Assembly: GCA_041675905.1 (NCBI GenBank)
Contig: JBAYSX010000020.1
Location: 1-43,060 of the forward strand
Direction of reading: 5' to 3'
Length of the DNA: 43,060 bases
Source of the DNA: Sandaracinobacteroides sp041675905
GTDB taxonomy: Bacteria > Pseudomonadota > Alphaproteobacteria > Sphingomonadales > Sphingomonadaceae
Both the position numbers and the translations under genes were made by a program. Shown here piece after piece: positions 35,727-43,060 of the stretch. The notes beneath the pieces were generated by a model. That model was not told the origin of the DNA, made no database searches, and saw only the letters and a list, made by a program, of their open reading frames with translations. The stretch's first letter is position 1. Each line of letters begins with the position of its first letter.

Positions 35727-37880
35727 ATGTCCTTGACCAGCTTCAACACGCAATTACGCTGCTGCGTAGCCGGTTCCACCCTGCTGCTGACGGGTTTGGC
35801 AAGCGCCGCCATGGCGCAGCCCGTGGATGATTCGGCCGGCGCGCCGCAAGCGAACACAGGTTCCGCCGGGATGGAGATCGTGGTCACGGCGCAGCGCCGT
35901 TCGGAACGCCTGGAAGACGTTCCCATCTCGATCACTTCGGTAAGCGGCGCGGCGCTGGAAAACGCCGGCGTCACCCGGGTGGGACAGCTGCCGAGCATCG
36001 TCCCCGGTTTGCGTCTCGACCAGTCCGGCGCGTTTTCGCAGCCGACCATTCGCGGCGTCGGCAGCTCGGTGGCCGGACCGGGCCTCAGCTCGAACGTCGC
36101 CACCTATATCGACGGTTTCTACGTTCCGAACAGCCTGACGTCCGACCTCTCCTTCATGAGCGTGCAGAATGTTCAGGTGCTCAAAGGTCCGCAAGGAACG
36201 CTGTTTGGCCGTAACGCGACCGGCGGCGCGATCCTCGTCACCACCAAAGAGCCATCTTTCACCCCGACAATGACGGCGAAAGCCAGCTACCAGTCCTTTG
36301 ACCGGCTGAACCTCGGTTTTTATGGCGCCACCGGCCTGACCGACAAGATCGCGATGGATGTAACCGGCTATTATGAGCGGGGCGACGGCTTTGTCAGAAG
36401 CCTGATCGACGACCATCAGGAAGCCCGTTTCGAAAAATGGGCAGTCCGCTCCAAGATTCTCGCGGAATTGAGCGACACGGCGAAGATCACCCTTGCCTAT
36501 TCGCACCAGTTTTCTGACGATCCCACCTTCAATGCGAAAAACAGCTACAATGGGCTGTCTGCCGGTTCGGTCGTGCCGGGCGCGCTTACGCCGTCGGAAC
36601 GCGGCAAGGTCGCCAACGATTATGAAACCGAAAGCCGGATCAATGGCGATGCGGTTTATCTGACGGGAGAGTTTGAGCTCGGTGCAGTTTCGGTGAAATC
36701 CCAGACGCAGTATCGGGACGAACGCACCTTCATCGCCAACGATAATGACTCGTCCTCTGCGGCAGTTATCCACTCGAACTACCGCTCGATCGACAAGTCC
36801 TTCACCCAGGAACTGAACTTCTCCGGCAATATCGCTGACCGGCTGGACTGGTTCGTCGGCGGTTATTATTTCTGGAACGATATCGCCTATCCGTCGGTCA
36901 ATGTGTCGTTTCAGGGTGGGCCTTTCGTAAAAACGCAAGGGTCGGTCAACAAGACCAATGCCTATGCGCTGTTCGCCGACGGCACCTATCAGATCGGCGA
37001 TCGTCTGTTCGTGACGGGGGGCTTGCGCTACAGCATCGAAAAGGCCGACTTGCACCTCGATATGCCAACGGACGGCATTAACGATGGCAAGGAAACCTGG
37101 AAGAGCCTGACGCCCCGCGCCGTCATCCGCTATGAAGTGGGCGACCGGTCCAGCGTTTATGCGTCCTACAGCAAAGGCTTCAAATCCGGCCAGCTACCGG
37201 CAGGCTCGAACCGCATCATGCCGGTCGACCCGGAAAAGATCGACGCGTTTGAAATCGGTTACAAGACGGCGCGTGCCGGTATCCGTCTCGACCTGTCGGC
37301 CTATTATTACGATTACAAGGATCTGCAGGTAACGGCATTCCTGTCGCCGGGGTCGATCGTTCGTAACGCTGCCTCGGCTGAAATCTACGGCGCCGAAGCC
37401 CAGTTGGCGGCCGATCTTACGGATCAACTGAGCGTTTCGCTGGGTGGCGCCTATACGCACGCCGAGTACAAGAACTTCGACACCGCCGTTGCCTATGTAC
37501 AGCAGCCGTCCGGCTTCTTCGCTGTCCAGACGGTCGACGCCAGCGGCCTGACGATGCAACGCGCGCCCAAATTCACCGGATCGGCAGACGTGAACTACAC
37601 GATGCCGTTGTGGGAAGGGCAACTTCTGCTGAACGCCAATCTTTATTACACCACGCGCATCTATTTTGATCCGGTCGAGCAATTCTACCAGAACAAACAT
37701 GCGCTGCTCAATCTGCGGGCGACCTATACAACCGCAGACGACAAATGGGCGTTCTCCGTGTTCGGCACCAACGTGACGGACAAGAAGTACCGCAACCAGG
37801 TGCAGCCCGCGACGGGTGCTGTCCAGCAGGGCTATGGCGAGCCTGCGGCCATCGGCGTCTCTGCCCAGTTGCGGTTCTGA
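35727..37880 (+). CDS. TonB-dependent outer-membrane receptor 2
   Basis: A 717-residue receptor with signal peptide (cleavage near ASAAMAQP), TonB box EIVVTAQRRSER, plug motifs PTIRGVGSSVAGPG and VQVLKGPQGTLFGRNA, and terminal Phe (QLRF). It is closely similar to receptor 1 along its length, including SSNVATYIDGFYVPN versus SSNIAVYMDGYYIPN, so the two arose by duplication. AAGGGGAAAG precedes the ATG. The next gene starts only 16 bases after the stop, so it heads an operon with a flavoprotein and two crotonases. Confidence 0.93.
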   Translation: MSLTSFNTQLRCCVAGSTLLLTGLASAAMAQPVDDSAGAPQANTGSAGMEIVVTAQRRSERLEDVPISITSVSGAALENAGVTRVGQLPSIVPGLRLDQSGAFSQPTIRGVGSSVAGPGLSSNVATYIDGFYVPNSLTSDLSFMSVQNVQVLKGPQGTLFGRNATGGAILVTTKEPSFTPTMTAKASYQSFDRLNLGFYGATGLTDKIAMDVTGYYERGDGFVRSLIDDHQEARFEKWAVRSKILAELSDTAKITLAYSHQFSDDPTFNAKNSYNGLSAGSVVPGALTPSERGKVANDYETESRINGDAVYLTGEFELGAVSVKSQTQYRDERTFIANDNDSSSAAVIHSNYRSIDKSFTQELNFSGNIADRLDWFVGGYYFWNDIAYPSVNVSFQGGPFVKTQGSVNKTNAYALFADGTYQIGDRLFVTGGLRYSIEKADLHLDMPTDGINDGKETWKSLTPRAVIRYEVGDRSSVYASYSKGFKSGQLPAGSNRIMPVDPEKIDAFEIGYKTARAGIRLDLSAYYYDYKDLQVTAFLSPGSIVRNAASAEIYGAEAQLAADLTDQLSVSLGGAYTHAEYKNFDTAVAYVQQPSGFFAVQTVDASGLTMQRAPKFTGSADVNYTMPLWEGQLLLNANLYYTTRIYFDPVEQFYQNKHALLNLRATYTTADDKWAFSVFGTNVTDKKYRNQVQPATGAVQQGYGEPAAIGVSAQLRF

Positions 37881-37896
37881 CGTGAGGGCCGCCAGG

Positions 37897-38856
37897 ATGA
37901 GCATTCCACAGTCGATCCGCGATCAACTCGTTCTTCCGGCGGTCTGCGCCCCGATGATGATGGTATCGGGGCCGGAATTGGTGACAGAAGCGTGCAAGGC
38001 CGGCCTGATGGCTGGCCTTCCCGCCCATAACGCCCGCGACGCCGACGAACTGGCCGATTGGCTCGGGCAGATCGATGGGGCGCGCAAGACGGCGCAAGAC
38101 AAAACCGGAACCGGCGGAGGTGTTCTTGCGGTCAATCTGACAGCATCGCGCGCGGCGGAAGAACTGGAAGCCACACTTGCACTATGTGCTCAATATGATG
38201 TTCGCGTTATCATCAGCGCGATGGGAAACCCGCGCGACCTGACCGGGCGGGCGCACGCACGCGGCATGCTGGTCTATCATGATGTCACGTCCATCCAACA
38301 CGCGGAAAAGGCGATAAGCGCAGGCGTCGATGGTCTGACGTGCATCGCGTCCGGGGGTGGCGGACACTCCGGGCAGATCAATCCCTTCGTGCTGATTCCG
38401 CGTATCCGCTCCATGTTCGACGGGACAATCATTCTGGCCGGAGCCGTTTCGAGCGGCGCCGGCATCCGGGCGGCTGAAATCCTCGGGGCCGATCTTTGCT
38501 ATTTCGGCACGCGTTTCATCGCCACGCAAGAATCGCGCGCACCGGCGGCATACAAGCAAATGCTGGTGGAAGGCCGGGCAACCGATCTGAGCTTCACAAG
38601 CGACGTATCGGGTATTCGCGCCAACTGGCTGAACGCATCGCTGATGGCGCACGGACTCGATCCCGCCCGGCTACCGGTGGCATCCGCACCACGCAATTAC
38701 GACCATTTGCCCGCAGATATACGCCCCTGGCGCGATATCTGGAGCGGCGGTCAGGGCATGGAATTGATTGACGACATCCCGACTGTCGCGGAACTGGTGC
38801 AGCGCCTGCGCACGGAATATGCCCTTGCCTGCCAACACCCCGTGTTCCCGGGTTGA
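37897..38856 (+). CDS. nitronate monooxygenase-like flavoprotein 2
   Basis: A 319-residue FMN TIM-barrel protein of the nitronate monooxygenase/2-nitropropane dioxygenase family, with LPAVCAPMMMVSG, ASGGGGHSGQINPFVLIPRI (active-site His) and AGAVSSGAGIRAAEILGADLCYFGTRF. It is only distantly related to flavoprotein 1. It may oxidise or reduce a CoA-linked intermediate. ATG 37897 is chosen for position after the TonB stop with GAGGG upstream; a GTG at 37882 is possible. Confidence 0.87.
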   Translation: MSIPQSIRDQLVLPAVCAPMMMVSGPELVTEACKAGLMAGLPAHNARDADELADWLGQIDGARKTAQDKTGTGGGVLAVNLTASRAAEELEATLALCAQYDVRVIISAMGNPRDLTGRAHARGMLVYHDVTSIQHAEKAISAGVDGLTCIASGGGGHSGQINPFVLIPRIRSMFDGTIILAGAVSSGAGIRAAEILGADLCYFGTRFIATQESRAPAAYKQMLVEGRATDLSFTSDVSGIRANWLNASLMAHGLDPARLPVASAPRNYDHLPADIRPWRDIWSGGQGMELIDDIPTVAELVQRLRTEYALACQHPVFPG

Positions 38857-38866
38857 CGGGCCGAAC

Positions 38867-39640
38867 GTGACAGCGAATACCATCACTCTCGCCGATCTCA
38901 TCGGCAACGAACGCGAACCTTTGCTGACCCGAACCCTGGAAAAAACCCGGCTGATCATTTTCAACCGCCCAGACGCCCGCAACGCACTGACCCGCGACAT
39001 GCGGCGCAATCTCGCCCGGCAATTAAGCCTTGCCGATGCCGATGACAGCGTGGATTGCATCATCCTGACCGGCGCGCATGGTGTATTCACCGCCGGTTCG
39101 GATATCCGCGAAAGCAGGGCCAATCCCGGCCCCTTGGTACGTCCTCACCCCGGAGAAGCCTTGCGCGCAACCGGCAAGCCGCTCCTCGCGCTGGTGGATG
39201 GTCCGTGTGTCACGGGCGGGCTGGAAATTGCCCTCAGTTGCACCTTGGTCATTGCGTCCGATCGCGCACGCTTCGCCGACACCCACGCCAAAATCGGCAT
39301 TTTCCCCGCCTGGGGTCAGACCGCGTTGTTGCCGCGCGCCATCGGTTCACGCCGTGCCCGGCAAATGATGCTGACGGGAGAATTTATCGATGCTACAACC
39401 GCCAGGGACTGGGGCATCACGAACGAAGTGATCCCGTCCGCCGATCTGCTGGCGCGCGGCCTCGAAATCGCACGCGCCATATCCGCGTGCGACGCGCGCT
39501 CTGTTCGGTGGCTTTCCGACATCTGGCGGGATCAGGATGGCCTGGGCCTGGAACAGGCGCTGGTGCTCGAAGAAGCCGCTGTTTCACGGTGGCGCGCGAA
39601 TTTGCCCCGTTACGCGGATCACCCGGACAATCAGGAGTAA
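38867..39640 (+). CDS. crotonase superfamily protein 2 (one catalytic Glu replaced)
   Basis: A 257-residue crotonase-fold protein. The oxyanion-hole segment is FTAGSDIRE, and Glu120 in TGGLEIALSC corresponds to the first hydratase Glu. The second Glu is replaced by His140 (FADTHAKIG for FGQPEVxLG). Such a protein is unlikely to be a standard hydratase; isomerase, hydrolase or retro-Claisen activity are possible. The start is GTG 38867, just after the previous stop, with a poor ribosome site; the upstream frame is flavoprotein sequence. Confidence 0.85.
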   Translation: MTANTITLADLIGNEREPLLTRTLEKTRLIIFNRPDARNALTRDMRRNLARQLSLADADDSVDCIILTGAHGVFTAGSDIRESRANPGPLVRPHPGEALRATGKPLLALVDGPCVTGGLEIALSCTLVIASDRARFADTHAKIGIFPAWGQTALLPRAIGSRRARQMMLTGEFIDATTARDWGITNEVIPSADLLARGLEIARAISACDARSVRWLSDIWRDQDGLGLEQALVLEEAAVSRWRANLPRYADHPDNQE

Positions 39641-39643
39641 CAG

Positions 39644-40450
39644 ATGCCCGCAATTGACCCCCAACGCTACAAGTGGATCAAGATCGACAAGCGCGATGAT
39701 GGTGTCGCGACGCTGACACTGAATAACCCCACGAAGAAAAATGCGCTGTCCCGGCCCATGCACCGGGAATTGCAGTTTATCTGGGCTGATGTCGATATGG
39801 ATGACGATATCCGTGTTGTCGTGCTCACCGGCGAGGGAAATGCTTTTTGCGCCGGCACCGACCTTGGCGTCCAGGATGCGGAAAACGAGGCCGGTCGTGT
39901 CAACAAGCCCATGACCGGGGCAGCGCGTCGCCTGTTCTGGAATATGCTGGACTGCGAGAAGCCGATCATCGCCAAGGTGCGCGGCCCGGCTTATGGCGCG
40001 GGCGTCAATGTCGCCATCGCCTGTGATATGGTGATCGCGGCCGAAGGCGCACGTTTCTGCGACAGCCATGTGCGCATGGGAATCGCCGCAGGCGATGGCG
40101 GACCGGCGCTGTGGCCGCTGCTGATCGGTTTTCATAAAGCCAAGGAATATATGATGACCGGCGAGCCGATCGACGCCGCGAAAGCTGCCGAGATGGGGCT
40201 GATCAACTATTGCGTGCCGGAAGCCGAACTTGATGCGTTCGTGGACGGCTTCGCCTGCAAACTGGCGGCGGGTGCGCCGCTGGCGATCAATTACAGCAAG
40301 ATGTCGGTCAATCTGATGCTCAAGCAACTGACGGCCGGCGCATTCGAAATGTCACAGGCTTATGACCAGCTGACGCTGTACACGAAGGATCATGCCGAAG
40401 GCGTCAAGGCATTTATGGAAAAGCGCGCGCCCAAATTCACCGGGCAGTAA
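39644..40450 (+). CDS. crotonase superfamily protein 3 (both catalytic Glu replaced)
   Basis: A 268-residue crotonase-fold protein with oxyanion segment FCAGTDLG. The Glu positions are Asn122 (GAGVNVAIACD) and His142 (CDSHVRMG); an Asp151 in AGDGG may act instead. This is a known branch of crotonases with unassigned chemistry, not a normal hydratase. It follows crotonase 2 by three bases, and AGGAG lies 7 bases before the ATG. The operon ends at the hairpin 40461..40484. Confidence 0.88.
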   Translation: MPAIDPQRYKWIKIDKRDDGVATLTLNNPTKKNALSRPMHRELQFIWADVDMDDDIRVVVLTGEGNAFCAGTDLGVQDAENEAGRVNKPMTGAARRLFWNMLDCEKPIIAKVRGPAYGAGVNVAIACDMVIAAEGARFCDSHVRMGIAAGDGGPALWPLLIGFHKAKEYMMTGEPIDAAKAAEMGLINYCVPEAELDAFVDGFACKLAAGAPLAINYSKMSVNLMLKQLTAGAFEMSQAYDQLTLYTKDHAEGVKAFMEKRAPKFTGQ

Positions 40451-40460
40451 AAAGATTTTT

Positions 40461-40484
40461 GGGCGGAAGAGCCATCTTCCGCCC
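40461..40484. terminator. bidirectional hairpin terminator between crotonase 3 and thyA
   Basis: A perfect 10-bp stem GGGCGGAAGA / TCTTCCGCCC with a 4-base loop lies between two convergent genes. On the minus strand it is followed by AAAAATCTTTTT, which gives a T-run for thyA. On the plus strand no T-tract follows, so it may act mainly for thyA. Confidence 0.8.
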
Positions 40485-40490
40485 TGACCA

Positions 40491-41390
40491 TCAAACCGCG
40501 ATATCGGCCTTGATCGACGGATGCGGATCATAACCTTCCACAACAAAATCGTCGATGCAATAATCATCAATGGATGCGGGCCGGCGGCTCAGTCGCATGG
40601 TGGGAGCCGCGCGTGGTACACGGGATAATTGCTCGCGCATCTGATCATGATGGTTGGCGTAAAGATGCACATCGCCGCCCACCCAGATGAGTTCGCCGGG
40701 TTTCAGATCGGCCTGTTGCGCCAGCATATGCACAAGGGTGGCCGCAGACGTCCAGTTGAACGGCAGCCCGGCGAAGATATCGCAGGATCGTTGAAACAAC
40801 AGGCAACTCAGTTCCTGCGTCCGACCGTTTACAAAATATTGATACACCATATGACATGGCGGCAACGCCATCTTGTCCAGTTCGCCGACATTCCAGCCAT
40901 CGAACAACATCCGCCGGCTGCCGGGATTATGCCTTAACTGATCGACAAGCGTTGCGATCTGGTCATGCTCCCGGCCATCCGCATCCAGCCAGCGCCGCCA
41001 TTGCTTGCCATATACCGGGCCAAGATCGCCCCATTTCCCGGCGAACACATCGTCGCTCAGGATTTTTTCCTCGAACGCTTCCTGCGAAATATCGGGGTCC
41101 ACCGCCCGCCGATAGGCTGCAAGCGGCCAGTCGGTCCAGATGCGGACATTATTCTGCAACAACTCCTGAATATTTGTACGCCCGGTCAAAAACCACAGCA
41201 TTTCCTTGATAGCCGTTTTCCAGTAAACGCGCTTCGTTGTCAAAATCGGCATTTCGCCTGTCGAAAGATCGAACCGCACCATTTCACCAAAAACAGACCG
41301 CGCACCCGTACCGGTACGATCCATACGGTCATCACCTTTTTCCAGCACGCGCGTGGCAAGGTTGCGATACTGAATATCTGCGTTGCTCAA
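40491..41390 (-). CDS. thyA: thymidylate synthase
   Basis: A 299-residue thymidylate synthase making dTMP from dUMP with methylene-tetrahydrofolate. The nucleophile Cys179 is in PPCHMVYQ. RTGTGARSVFG near the N terminus, LPFNWTSAA and GDVHLYANH are conserved landmarks. The start appears to be TTG at 41390, after GCGGGGAA; no ATG gives the right N terminus. It is a chromosomal housekeeping gene and marks the right border of the catabolic region. Confidence 0.97.
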   Translation of the reverse strand: MSNADIQYRNLATRVLEKGDDRMDRTGTGARSVFGEMVRFDLSTGEMPILTTKRVYWKTAIKEMLWFLTGRTNIQELLQNNVRIWTDWPLAAYRRAVDPDISQEAFEEKILSDDVFAGKWGDLGPVYGKQWRRWLDADGREHDQIATLVDQLRHNPGSRRMLFDGWNVGELDKMALPPCHMVYQYFVNGRTQELSCLLFQRSCDIFAGLPFNWTSAATLVHMLAQQADLKPGELIWVGGDVHLYANHHDQMREQLSRVPRAAPTMRLSRRPASIDDYCIDDFVVEGYDPHPSIKADIAV

Positions 41391-41560
41391 GTTTATTCCC
41401 CGCTAAAGTTCAGAACGACTGCGGACGAACGTTGCTGCAGGTTTGGCGGGCCGGATCGCAAGGCGATCGGGACCCTCTGCGCCACATCCGTGCCAATCAC
41501 CATACCCATGATCAGGGGTATTCGCTTGCCGGTTCCACTCCGTCAAAGGGTTTTCCGAAA

Positions 41561-41632
41561 AGGTTGACAACAAGATGTATTGCGTTCCCCTCCAGCATGG
41601 CCTGCCCAGAGAAAAAACCAGGTTGTCAACCT
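41561..41632. repeat. long inverted repeat in the thyA-glycosyltransferase spacer
   Basis: AGGTTGACAAC (41561..41571) and GTTGTCAACCT (41622..41632) are perfect 11-bp inverted copies separated by 50 bases. The right copy is itself a palindrome, AGGTTG-T-CAACCT (41620..41632). No gene is seen in 41391..41846; long open frames there have no family features. Confidence 0.6.
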
Positions 41633-41747
41633 GCGGGTTTTGCCCGGCAACCGCCGCACCAGCAGCACTCACCTGCTTCTGACCGGGCGCGAATGTGGCA
41701 TGCGACGATTTCCGACCCTGCGTTGCATGTCGACATTTGTAGCCCCG

Positions 41748-41816
41748 ATGCCCCGGCACGACGCATATCGGCGATACTACTCTTGGGTATCGCCCGGTGC
41801 GTTTACGCCGGGGCAT
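41748..41816 (+). other. nested hairpin structure upstream of the glycosyltransferase gene
   Basis: An outer 10-bp stem ATGCCCCGGC (41748..41757) / GCCGGGGCAT (41807..41816) encloses an inner 8-bp hairpin GGCGATAC (41770..41777) / GTATCGCC (41787..41794). It ends 30 bases before the glycosyltransferase ATG, so it may be a structured 5' leader. It does not match a riboswitch class that I know. Confidence 0.45.
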
Positions 41817-41846
41817 TAAATTTACCGACATTCCCGGCAACAGCGC

Positions 41847-42995
41847 ATGAATCCTGCTGAACTGGTTCCCGCGCTGGCGCTGCTGGCGGTTCTCACCCGC
41901 GAATTACTGTGGATTACCGCAGTGGCGATGATGGTGTCCAATCTCGACGACCTGGCCGTGGATGTTCTGTGGGTTGCCGGCAAGCTGTTCCGCCGCAAGC
42001 ACACCATGCCACAACCGGGCCGCGCAGGCGTATACGCTATCTTTGTGCCCGCCTGGGATGAAGCCGCTGTAATTGGCGCGATGCTGACAAGGCTGCTCGC
42101 AACGCTCGATCATCCAGATTACACGGTATTTGTCGGCGTCTATCCGAATGATCCCGAAACCGCCGCGGCCGTCGCCGCGGTGAACGACCACCGCGTGGTG
42201 TCTGTAACCACCGATCGTTACGGTCCCACCACCAAGGCCGATTGCCTGAATGCCATCTGGCGCGGCATGTGCAACCACGAACGCCAGCACAGCATGCGGT
42301 TCGATGCGATCATCCTCCATGATGCGGAAGATGTGCTTCACCCTTACGAACTACGGTTGTTCGACCGCTACATGCCTGCACTGGCGATGGTGCAGTTACC
42401 CGTTCTCCCGCTGCCCGATCCGCGCTCCCGCTGGATCTCGGGTCATTATCTCGATGATTTCGCTCAAAATCATGCGAAAGATATGCTGGTGCGCGCCTGG
42501 CTGCGCACACCTGTCCCCAGCGCCGGGGTTGGCACGGCAATCGACCGGGCGGTGCTGGCCCGGATCGCAGGTGCCGGCGTGGACCCGTTCGACGCAACCA
42601 GCCTGACCGAAGACTATGAAATCGGGCAGAAAATACACCGCATGGGCCTGAAAGGCCGCTTGATTCGCCAACGGGTAAACGGTGAACTTGTCGCAACCCG
42701 TGAATATTTCCCCGACACACTGGAAGCTGCGGTCCGGCAAAAATCCCGGTGGCTGACGGGTATCGCACTGTCGGGATGGGACCGGCTGGGTTGGCAGGGT
42801 AGCCGCGCCACCCGCTGGATGCTCTTGCGGGACCGCAAGGGATTGCTGACCGCCGCCATCGGCATGATCGCCTGGGCCGTCGCCGTGCTGACCGTCGGAC
42901 AACTGGCCGTGCGAAGGCTCGCTGCCGAGAGCGCAGGGGTCGCGATGCCACCGCTGCTAGCGCCGATCGACATTCAGGATTCCCAAGAGGCTTGA
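41847..42995 (+). CDS. GT2-type membrane glycosyltransferase, NfrB-like, with in-frame stop
   Basis: 382 residues to the TGA at 42993. It has a hydrophobic N terminus (about 8-30), then a GT2 domain with IFVPAWDEAAVIG, a likely DxD-type HDAED, DATSLTEDYEIGQ (acceptor-side acid) and QKSRWLTGI (QxxRW-like), and another membrane helix near 330. This fits the phage N4 adsorption protein B (NfrB)-like branch, which makes surface polysaccharide. Beyond the TGA the same frame continues without stop to the window end as LLIYRFSRLSGGYGG and REAVRV, similar to the usual C-terminal membrane segment. So the TGA may be a nonsense mutation (TGG to TGA) or a sequence error. ATG 41847 has a weak ribosome site. 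Confidence 0.75.
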   Translation: MNPAELVPALALLAVLTRELLWITAVAMMVSNLDDLAVDVLWVAGKLFRRKHTMPQPGRAGVYAIFVPAWDEAAVIGAMLTRLLATLDHPDYTVFVGVYPNDPETAAAVAAVNDHRVVSVTTDRYGPTTKADCLNAIWRGMCNHERQHSMRFDAIILHDAEDVLHPYELRLFDRYMPALAMVQLPVLPLPDPRSRWISGHYLDDFAQNHAKDMLVRAWLRTPVPSAGVGTAIDRAVLARIAGAGVDPFDATSLTEDYEIGQKIHRMGLKGRLIRQRVNGELVATREYFPDTLEAAVRQKSRWLTGIALSGWDRLGWQGSRATRWMLLRDRKGLLTAAIGMIAWAVAVLTVGQLAVRRLAAESAGVAMPPLLAPIDIQDSQEA

Positions 42996-43060
42996 TTGCT
43001 GATTTACAGGTTTTCGCGATTGAGCGGAGGCTATGGTGGGCGTGAAGCGGTACGAGTTGA

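Noticed and set aside
35271..35753. 160-codon minus-strand frame over the BKACE remnant
   Set aside because: It has no recognisable motif and runs into the TonB receptor 2 start and promoter; the plus-strand remnant explains the region better.
9170..40450. Estrogen or androgen ring-degradation cluster
   Set aside because: No extradiol ring-cleaving dioxygenase, ketosteroid dehydrogenase or ring-opening hydrolase is present, so a classical steroid-ring pathway is not supported.
6378..40490. Genomic island or mobile element carrying the cluster
   Set aside because: No integrase, transposase, tRNA-linked direct repeats or insertion sequence ends were seen.
41237..41860. Open frames on both strands in the thyA-glycosyltransferase spacer
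   Set aside because: Composition is scrambled and no motifs or ribosome sites were seen; the region looks non-coding.

Overview
The window reads as chromosomal DNA of a high-GC alphaproteobacterium, most likely a sphingomonad. The signs are two TonB-dependent receptors with an EIVVTAQRR-type TonB box, the gene order holB-metG-tatD-MBL hydrolase-mazG, and the general style of the genes. No database was searched; every assignment rests on motifs and family knowledge.

Layout. (1) 1-4310, minus strand: a tightly coupled housekeeping operon holB > metG > tatD > metallo-beta-lactamase-fold hydrolase > small membrane protein > mazG (cut by the window edge). (2) 4391-6377, plus strand: a TPP riboswitch and thiC, ended by a hairpin. 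(3) about 6718-40484: one long catabolic region of about 34 kb, described below. (4) 40491-43060: thyA on the minus strand, then a structured non-coding stretch and a GT2-type glycosyltransferase gene that meets an in-frame TGA while its reading frame seems to continue.

The catabolic region holds seven transcription blocks. They are: TonB receptor 1 (plus); thiolase-SDR-SDR-GMC oxidoreductase-CYP101-like P450 (minus, 14891 down to 9170); IclR regulator (plus); MFS transporter-SnoaL protein-atypical SDR (plus); second P450-DUF35-thiolase-like lyase-acyl-CoA ligase-SDR-enoyl-CoA hydratase (minus, 24781 down to 18722); two hotdog thioesterases around an inverted SDR, then four acyl-CoA dehydrogenase genes-Rieske oxygenase-aldehyde dehydrogenase-nitronate monooxygenase-like flavoprotein (plus); and TonB receptor 2-second flavoprotein-two crotonases (plus). 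A frameshifted remnant of a beta-keto acid cleavage enzyme (BKACE) lies just before TonB receptor 2.

Together these genes make a plausible route for import through the outer membrane (TonB receptors), import through the inner membrane (MFS), hydroxylation (P450s, Rieske), oxidation of alcohol and aldehyde (GMC, SDRs, ALDH), CoA activation (ligase), alpha/beta heteromeric acyl-CoA dehydrogenation, hydration, and thiolytic or retro-aldol chain cleavage. The logic resembles breakdown of a cyclic terpenoid or a steroid-like side chain, but the substrate cannot be read from the sequence.

The strongest new observation is regulatory. The single dedicated regulator is an IclR protein of the PcaR/PcaU/PobR type. 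A 15-bp element close to the PcaR-type operator (recalled as GTTCGATAATCGCAC) recurs in nearly every promoter region of the cluster, including the regulator's own -10 box. This suggests one autoregulated catabolic regulon.
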